64,000 nt of DNA from Gp6-AA40 sp035647075. GTDB lineage: Bacteria > Acidobacteriota > Vicinamibacteria > Vicinamibacterales > UBA2999. The translations under genes were made by a program, and so were the position numbers. Positions 58,845-64,000 of the stretch are shown one piece after another. Numbering within the stretch: position 1 is the first letter of the stretch; each line of letters starts with the position of its first letter. Under the pieces are notes generated by a model. It saw only the letters and a list, made by a program, of their open reading frames with translations. It was not told where the DNA came from and did no database searches. The stretch spans positions 11,300 through 75,299 of the forward strand of contig DASROF010000035.1 in assembly GCA_035647075.1 (NCBI GenBank). The letters are read 5' to 3'.

Positions 58845-59471
58845 GTGACAAAGCTCGTCGCCCTCGGTGTCGCGATCCTGCCACCGCCCGATGTCATGGC
58901 GCGGGCAATCGCCTGCAGCGCTGCGCTTCCGCGCGATGGCTCGGAGCGTCTGGTGCTTGATGCCACGCATCTGCCGCACATCACGCTGACACAGCACGTC
59001 ATCAGGTACGAAGAGCTCGATGGCGCTTACGCGGAGATCGATGAGTTGTTGGAAGAACTGTTGCCCCTGCACCTCACGATCACCGGCGGCGGGCAGAGCG
59101 GCCGCACCTTGTGGATGGCGATCGAGCGGACGCCGGCGCTTCTCGATCTGCACGAGCGGCTGATGACAGCGCTGAAGGCCCTGGAGCGCACCAGCGCCGA
59201 TGCACACGCATTTCTGGATGGCGGCGGGCGCATCGCCGACGTGCACTGGGTCAGTGGCTTTCGGCAGCACGCCAGCTTCGGCGCGTTCACTCCGCACATC
59301 ACGGTCGGCCACGGGGCGCAGCCGCCGTCGGTTGAGCCCATGGAGTTCGAGGCCACCGCGATTGCGGCCTGTCACCTTGGACGGTTCTGCACGTGTCGGA
59401 AAATCCTGCGCACCTGGGAGCTCACACGGGGGGACGAACCGGTAAGGCCCTACCTCCCCGATATCGACTGA
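58845..59471 (+). CDS. 2H phosphoesterase (2'-5' RNA ligase/LigT-like)
   Basis: The 208-residue protein has the two HxTx motifs of the 2H superfamily, HITLTQHVI near residue 47 and HITVGHGAQ near residue 148, which form the active site on cyclic phosphates. Members act as 2'-5' RNA ligases or cyclic phosphodiesterases. The GTG start (translated MTKLVALGVAILPPP) is 7 nt after TAGCAT; ATG 58836 lies inside that hexamer. The 3' end overlaps the convergent ferrochelatase gene by 50 bases. Confidence 0.85.
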   Translation: MTKLVALGVAILPPPDVMARAIACSAALPRDGSERLVLDATHLPHITLTQHVIRYEELDGAYAEIDELLEELLPLHLTITGGGQSGRTLWMAIERTPALLDLHERLMTALKALERTSADAHAFLDGGGRIADVHWVSGFRQHASFGAFTPHITVGHGAQPPSVEPMEFEATAIAACHLGRFCTCRKILRTWELTRGDEPVRPYLPDID

Positions 59472-60396
59472 CCGTCTTCAGCACCACGTCCGCCATCATG
59501 TCGAGGAACCGCGGATCGTCGTTGACCGCCTCGGCGCGGGCCATGGGCAGATCGATCTCGCGACACACCTGCGCCGCCTCCGTGTCGAGGTCGTAGAGCA
59601 CTTCGATGTGATCGCACACGAATCCGACCGGCGCAATAACCGCCGCCGCCAGTCCCTTCTTGCGCTCAACGCGCAGGTACTCGCACACGTCAGGCTCCAG
59701 CCATGGATCCTGCGGCCGGCCGCTGCGGCTCTGATAGACGAGCGCCCAATCTTGCATTCCCGCGTCACGCGCAACCAGACGGGCGGTGTCTTCCAGCTGC
59801 TCGCGGTATCGCGAACGATCAGCCATCGACACCGGAATGCTGTGCGCGGTGCAGATCAGCCGCGCCGATGACCTGACGCCTTCCGGGAGCCTCCGCAGCG
59901 CGTCGCGCACGTGCGCCGCGTTGGCGCCGATAAAAAGCGGATGGTCGAACCAGCTCCCCACATACGTCACGTCGATGTCGGAACCATCGGCGCGGATCGC
60001 GGCGCGGGCCTCCGTCACGTTCTCACGGTACTGCTCGCAGCTCGAGTACGAGTGCTGCGCCGCGGTAATGAATCCGATGACGCGCCTCACCCCAGCGACG
60101 CGCATCTCGCGAAATGTATCCGCCAGGAACGGGTGCCAGTTCCGCATGCCGACATAGACCGGCAGCGGATGTCCCGCGACCGCGAGACGAGCGGCCAGCC
60201 CGGCCGCCTGGCGCTTCGTGATGTCCGTGATGGGTGAGACACCTTTGAACAGCTCGTAATGATGCGCGACCTCTTCGACGCGCTCCGGTGGGACGCGGCG
60301 GCCGCGCAGCACGTTGGCAAGGAACGGACGAATGTCGTCGATTCCCTGCGGACCGCCGAATGAGATCAGAAGGACTGCGTCGAAAGCCGGAGGCAT
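59422..60396 (-). CDS. hemH: Ferrochelatase, copy 1
   Basis: The 324-residue enzyme inserts ferrous iron into a porphyrin, either protoporphyrin IX or coproporphyrin III. It starts FDAVLLISFGGPQGIDDIRP and has the catalytic His in LICTAHSIPVSMADRSRY, plus YQSRSGRPQDPWLEPDVCEY and the conserved Glu region VAPVGFVCDHIEVLYDLDTE. It is very similar to the copy at 62732 over its full length. The start is followed by PPAFDAVL. The choice of coproporphyrin versus protoporphyrin cannot be settled by eye. Confidence 0.93.
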   Translation of the reverse strand: MPPAFDAVLLISFGGPQGIDDIRPFLANVLRGRRVPPERVEEVAHHYELFKGVSPITDITKRQAAGLAARLAVAGHPLPVYVGMRNWHPFLADTFREMRVAGVRRVIGFITAAQHSYSSCEQYRENVTEARAAIRADGSDIDVTYVGSWFDHPLFIGANAAHVRDALRRLPEGVRSSARLICTAHSIPVSMADRSRYREQLEDTARLVARDAGMQDWALVYQSRSGRPQDPWLEPDVCEYLRVERKKGLAAAVIAPVGFVCDHIEVLYDLDTEAAQVCREIDLPMARAEAVNDDPRFLDMMADVVLKTVSRYRGGRALPVRPPV

Positions 60397-60410
60397 GATT
60401 CAGCCGCTGC

Positions 60411-60416
60411 TATCAT
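60411..60416 (+). promoter_or_regulatory. -10 hexamer TATCAT of the polytopic membrane gene
   Basis: TATCAT, seven bases, then GTG at 60424. It lies in the 27-bp divergent gap with ferrochelatase copy 1. Confidence 0.55.
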
Positions 60417-60423
60417 CGTCCGC

Positions 60424-62358
60424 GTGGCAGCGCGACGGCGGATCGTCTGGGCTGGAGCGCTCGTGATATTCGCCGGGTCGTTCCTGTATCGCTTCCTCGA
60501 CCTCTCGTTTCACAACGACCACTTCGAATTCCTCTCCCTCGGCGCAGAGATCGTCGATGGCGCCGTTCCTGGCGTGGACTTCTTCGACCCCACCCGCCCG
60601 CTTCAATACTATCTGTCGGCGGCGGGACTGTGGCTGTTCGGGCATCAGCTGCTGGCGGAGGCCGTTCTGTCCGTCGGCCTGATGTCGCTCGGGACCGCAC
60701 TGGTGTTTGTCGCCGGCGTGCGACTGACGAACAGCCTGGCGCTCGGGACGCTCGCCGCGTCATTCACGGCGGCCTCACTGCCACGGCTCTACTCCTATCC
60801 GAAGGTCCTGATTCCCGCGATCGCACTGCTGGCGGTGTGGCGCTTCATCGACACGCCTGCACGGTCGAGTCTGGCAGCGATGTGTCTGGCCACGGCACTG
60901 TCGTTCTATTTCCGATTCGATCATGGCGTGTGGGTCGGCGGCGCGGTGTCTGTCGGAATCATCGCGCGTGATTTCGGCCGGTGGCGCCAGCTGGCCATCG
61001 ACGCCGCTGTCTTCATCAGTGGGGTCGTGCTGTTGTGTGCCCCGTTCGTGCTGTTTCTTGTCGTGATGGGCGGCGGCGTCGCCAGCGGACCAGGTACCGG
61101 GCGGCTGACGCGACTGCTGCAGGGCGAGGATATCGTCTCGCTGCGTTTACCGACCGTGCCCGACGAGCGACCGCTCGCCTACCTCCGGCCCTCCGGCCCG
61201 GAAGCCATCGTCAGGTTTTCGACGGACGTGACCGCGGCCCGGCAAGCGGCCATCGAGCGACAGTACGCATTGCGGCTGGCACGACCCATCGACGAGGGCG
61301 CGGCGCGAGTGTACGTGCTCACCGATCATTCACCGGAGACTTTGAGGCGCCTGAAGGCCGACCCCGGTGTCGCGGACGTGACCAACGTCGACGATCAGGG
61401 GCATGTGCTTCGCGATCCTCCGTGGTCCGTGCTGCGCCGGTGGCTGCATATCCCGGTTTTTGAGTCGCCGCTGCTCAATAAGATGAATGGCGCGATCTGG
61501 CTGTACGACGCGCTGTTCTTCACTCCTTTCGTCGCGGCTGCCGTTTTGGCCGTTCGAGCGATGAGACGCAGGAACGCCGAAGGCGAAGCGGCGAAGGTAC
61601 TCGCCGCAATCGTCTTGAGCGTGCTGTTCAACGCGTTCCTGATCCGCGACAACCTCGATTCGCGTCTTGCAGACGTGATCGTCCCGGGTGCGCTGCTGTG
61701 GGCGTGGCTGCTGCGAGGACCATGGCTCGGACTGTTCGAGCGTCCTATTCGCACAACCGCTATTGTGCGAATGGCGGGATCGGCCGTGGCCCTGCTTTCG
61801 ATCTGGATGGCCGTTGACGTCTATGCCGGTTCGATCAACCAGCTCACCGCGACGGAAATGTTTTCCACGCCAGTTCATACCGCGCGCCGGTTGAAAGGCG
61901 CAGTCGTGAATCTGCGTCGCGATCCGTTGGAGCAGTTCGCGCCGGTCGGCAGCACCGGCCTGCGCGCGCTGACGCGCTACATCAATCGCTGCACGGCGCC
62001 CGGCGATCGATTGATCGTGCTCGGCTACCACCCGGAGGTGTACTTCTATGCCGACCGGCGCATCGGCGGAGGGAACGCGGTCTATCACGCCAACCTCGCC
62101 GCGTCACCGCAAGACCAGGAGCTCATCGTCTCGCGGCTGCAGCGCGAGCGCGTGCCGGTGGTGGTTCTGCCGGTCTATGCTGTCGGCGAACTCGAGAATG
62201 TATATCCGATCCTGAAGCAGTACCTCGACCGTCGTTACACGCTCGCGAAGGAGTCCGGGTTCGGAGAGAGTCGTCCGTTCCGGATCCTCGTTGATCGCCA
62301 GGCCACGCCGACACACACGGACGAGGAACTGGACCTTCCCTGTTTTTCAGGTGGGTGA
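60424..62358 (+). CDS. Polytopic membrane protein, GT-C-like, unknown
   Basis: The 644-residue protein has about ten hydrophobic helices (for example IVWAGALVIFAGSFLYRFL, VFVAGVRLTNSLALGTLAA, AAVFISGVVLLCAPFVLFLV). The first extramembrane loop after helix 1 contains an acidic FHNDHFEFLS region and DFFDPTRPLQYY, reminiscent of GT-C glycosyltransferases (ArnT/PMT type) that carry an Asp pair there. The C-terminal part (about residues 510-640) is soluble (RLIVLGYHPEVYFYADRRIG). The GTG start fits the -10. The function is unknown. Confidence 0.72.
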   Translation: MAARRRIVWAGALVIFAGSFLYRFLDLSFHNDHFEFLSLGAEIVDGAVPGVDFFDPTRPLQYYLSAAGLWLFGHQLLAEAVLSVGLMSLGTALVFVAGVRLTNSLALGTLAASFTAASLPRLYSYPKVLIPAIALLAVWRFIDTPARSSLAAMCLATALSFYFRFDHGVWVGGAVSVGIIARDFGRWRQLAIDAAVFISGVVLLCAPFVLFLVVMGGGVASGPGTGRLTRLLQGEDIVSLRLPTVPDERPLAYLRPSGPEAIVRFSTDVTAARQAAIERQYALRLARPIDEGAARVYVLTDHSPETLRRLKADPGVADVTNVDDQGHVLRDPPWSVLRRWLHIPVFESPLLNKMNGAIWLYDALFFTPFVAAAVLAVRAMRRRNAEGEAAKVLAAIVLSVLFNAFLIRDNLDSRLADVIVPGALLWAWLLRGPWLGLFERPIRTTAIVRMAGSAVALLSIWMAVDVYAGSINQLTATEMFSTPVHTARRLKGAVVNLRRDPLEQFAPVGSTGLRALTRYINRCTAPGDRLIVLGYHPEVYFYADRRIGGGNAVYHANLAASPQDQELIVSRLQRERVPVVVLPVYAVGELENVYPILKQYLDRRYTLAKESGFGESRPFRILVDRQATPTHTDEELDLPCFSGG

Positions 62359-62452
62359 TACGGGGCTGCCGTATACTGACGATCTGCCTGTTCCGGCGCG
62401 CCGCGGGCTTGCCTTGAGCGAGCGACAACGTAGCGCCGGGAGCGACTCGAAG

Positions 62453-62547
62453 GGTGAGGTGGCCGAGCGGCTGAAGGCGGCGGTTTGCTAAACCGTTGTA
62501 GGGCCTTTAAAGTCCTACCCAGGGTTCGAATCCCTGCCTCACCGCCA
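62453..62547 (+). tRNA. tRNA-Ser(GCU), 3' CCA encoded
   Basis: Acceptor stem GGTGAGG (62453-62459) pairs with CCTCACC (62537-62543), then the discriminator G and CCA (62545-62547). The anticodon loop TTGCTAA (62485-62491) gives anticodon GCT for AGC/AGU codons. A long variable arm (TGTAGGGCCTTTAAAGTCCT) and T-loop GGTTCGAATCC are as expected for class II tRNA-Ser. Confidence 0.96.
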
Positions 62548-62731
62548 CGTCATCGCTCACCGCATCTGGTGAGTGCATCCAGCCAATTCCTTCAAATCAT
62601 TCAGCGTTTAGACGCGCCGATCAAAGGCAGATCGGTTGCACTCGTCGTGACAGCGCGCGTAAGTTGCACGGCATCGTGGCGTCGGAGAGAATGCGAACAG
62701 TTCGAGTCCTCCACACACTTCGCAAGCTCCG

Positions 62732-63694
62732 ATGTTCGATGCCGTGCTCATCGTGTCCTTCGGCGGGCCCCAAGGACCGGACGACATCCGTCCTTTTCTG
62801 GCAAACGTGCTGCGCGGGCGACGAGTCAGCCCCGAACGCGTCGAGGAAGTCGCGCATCACTACGAGCTCTTCAACGGCGTATCACCATTAACCGAGCTGA
62901 CGCGGAAACAGGCCGACGGGCTGCGCGTACGCCTCGCGAACACGGGTCACCCGCTGCCCGTTTACATCGGGATGCGCAACTGGCATCCATATCTGACGGA
63001 TACCCTGAAGCAGATGCACGCGGATGGCGTCCGCCGCGCGGTCGGTTTCATCGCCGCGGCGCACCATTCCTACTCGAGTTGCCAGCAGTATCGCGAAAAC
63101 GTCGCTGCCGCGCAGCAGGCGCTGCGCAATGACGCGGCCCACGTGGACATCACGTTCGTCGACAGCTGGTTCGACCACCCGCAGTTCATTGCCGCGAACG
63201 TGGCGCACGTGCGCGACGCCGTGAACCGGTTGCCCGTGAACGTCCGCGAGCACGCGCGCATCGTGTTTACCGCGCACAGTATTCCAAAATCGATGGCGGA
63301 CGCCTCGCGCTACGAGCATCAGCTCTCGACATCGTGTGCGGCGATCGCCGCGCAGGTGGGACGGCCATGGGCGCTCGTGTACCAAAGCCGCAGCGGCCGT
63401 CCGCAGGATCCATGGCTCGAGCCGGACGTCTGCGACTATTTGAGACGCGAACGCGAACAGGGACTCGCCGCGGCCGTCATCTCACCCGTAGGTTTTGTCT
63501 GCGATCACATCGAGGTGCTGTACGACCTCGATCGCGAGGCGGCCGATGTCTGCGCGTCCATCGGACTGCCGATGGCGCGTGCGGCGGCCGTGAACGACGA
63601 TCCGTTGTTTCTCGACATGATGGCGGACGTCGTGCTGCGCACCGTACGGAGGTACGAAACGGGTCGTCCGCTGCCAATCGTCAGTCCGGCGTGA
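62732..63694 (+). CDS. hemH: Ferrochelatase, copy 2
   Basis: The 320-residue protein has all features of copy 1: FDAVLIVSFGGPQGPDDIRP at the start, catalytic His in IVFTAHSIPKSMADASRY, YQSRSGRPQDPWLEPDVCDY, and ISPVGFVCDHIEVLYDLDRE. No frameshift or lost residue is visible, so both copies could be active. It lies in opposite orientation to copy 1 with the membrane-protein gene and tRNA-Ser between them. Its 3' end overlaps the convergent NUDIX gene by 14 bases. No Shine-Dalgarno or -10 of the leaderless type was found at the ATG. Confidence 0.92.
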   Translation: MFDAVLIVSFGGPQGPDDIRPFLANVLRGRRVSPERVEEVAHHYELFNGVSPLTELTRKQADGLRVRLANTGHPLPVYIGMRNWHPYLTDTLKQMHADGVRRAVGFIAAAHHSYSSCQQYRENVAAAQQALRNDAAHVDITFVDSWFDHPQFIAANVAHVRDAVNRLPVNVREHARIVFTAHSIPKSMADASRYEHQLSTSCAAIAAQVGRPWALVYQSRSGRPQDPWLEPDVCDYLRREREQGLAAAVISPVGFVCDHIEVLYDLDREAADVCASIGLPMARAAAVNDDPLFLDMMADVVLRTVRRYETGRPLPIVSPA

Positions 63695-64000
63695 TTGGCC
63701 TCCAGCGGCGGTTCTCGAGCACGAACCGCGTCTCGGCCGCGTCGAATCCTTCAACAGCCGGATACATCGGATCGCCCGGGTAGAAGAGGAGCGTCCTGTT
63801 GCCGCGTTTCTCGAATCGCGGCTGAACCCGCGGAATCGGTTTTCGCAGCGCCCAGTCGAAGACCTCGTCCATCGACTTGAACCTTGCCAGCATGCCGAGT
63901 GTCGTCCACGTCGGCGGCGGCAGCGAGATGAGACCTGCCTGACAGCGCTCGATTGCCGCGGTCGGTGACACCCACTCGCTGTGGATCGTCTCCCCATCGT
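63681..64000 (-). CDS. NUDIX hydrolase-like protein, partial (5' end outside window)
   Basis: The frame continues past the right edge; only about 106 C-terminal codons are visible. The segment ETIHSEWVSPTAAIERCQAG followed by LISLPPPTWTTLGML is the typical C-terminal part of NUDIX proteins related to NUDT19/CoA diphosphatases. The catalytic Nudix box is beyond the window, so the activity is unproven. An ATG/GTG within the window would truncate it; the true start lies outside. Confidence 0.65.
   Translation of the reverse strand, partial: DGETIHSEWVSPTAAIERCQAGLISLPPPTWTTLGMLARFKSMDEVFDWALRKPIPRVQPRFEKRGNRTLLFYPGDPMYPAVEGFDAAETRFVLENRRWRPITPD

Noticed and set aside
62453..62731. tRNA-Ser as an attachment site for an integrated element
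   Set aside because: No integrase or direct repeat of the tRNA 3' end was seen downstream in the window.

Overview
The window is GC-rich chromosomal DNA that most resembles an Acidobacteriota genome, probably of the Vicinamibacteria type. The grounds are two Oar-like TonB-dependent receptors with an N-terminal carboxypeptidase-regulatory domain, bacillithiol genes (bshA, bshB1), a UMF1-type transporter, a DUF5916-like outer-membrane protein, a CadC-like winged-helix/TPR regulator, and short REP-like palindromes whose translations (VVSGFSRT-like) are familiar from that phylum. The taxonomic call is inference. There is no phage, integrase, transposase or CRISPR array; this is mainly a housekeeping region.

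Layout. 1-9.8 kb: end of a MerR-like gene, thiO, a TonB receptor with an exported partner, a two-component system, a glycine-zipper protein and a small outer-membrane barrel. 9.8-13.9 kb: metK behind a SAM-II-like riboswitch/attenuator, then modABC divergent from a helix-turn-helix/Mop regulator. 13.9-20.6 kb: a his operon (hisI-G-D-C-B-H-F-A) headed by a His-rich leader peptide and a terminator. 20.6-31.6 kb: AAA ATPase, transporter, epimerase, VOC protein, the bshA-bshB1-oxidoreductase cluster, a penicillin-acylase-family hydrolase and the winged-helix/TPR regulator. 31.7-43.5 kb: PilT-like ATPase, second TonB receptor with a cytochrome c/copper-oxygenase/TPR lipoprotein, Ada, purEK, monomeric isocitrate dehydrogenase. 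43.5-54.3 kb: LysM/BON protein, a two-gene M16 peptidase pair with a DinB-like protein, a single-domain asparaginase, an SSS symporter flanked by two 29-residue membrane ORFs and an ArgH-like lyase, then the DUF5916-like protein. 54.3-64 kb: two M61 aminopeptidases, a 2H phosphoesterase, two ferrochelatase paralogues in opposite orientation around a membrane protein and tRNA-Ser, and part of a NUDIX gene.

Three regulatory observations stand out. (1) The metK leader carries an H-type pseudoknot with SAM-II signatures, an antiterminator helix and a terminator in mutually exclusive register. (2) The his operon starts with a 24-codon leader ORF holding eight His codons, followed by a terminator. 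(3) At least thirteen genes start exactly 6 or 7 nt downstream of a TANNNT hexamer and have no Shine-Dalgarno, which points to widespread leaderless transcription. Other first genes carry clear Shine-Dalgarno sequences, so both start modes coexist. The neatest case is the palindrome ATGCTAGCAT at 58828-58837, which supplies a -10 hexamer to each of two divergent genes.

Many genes are translationally coupled by ATGA, GTGA or TGATG overlaps. Coordinates use the start best supported by overlap, signal peptide, Shine-Dalgarno or -10 spacing, so several genes are shorter than their longest open frame. All functional calls come from reading motifs; no database search was run.
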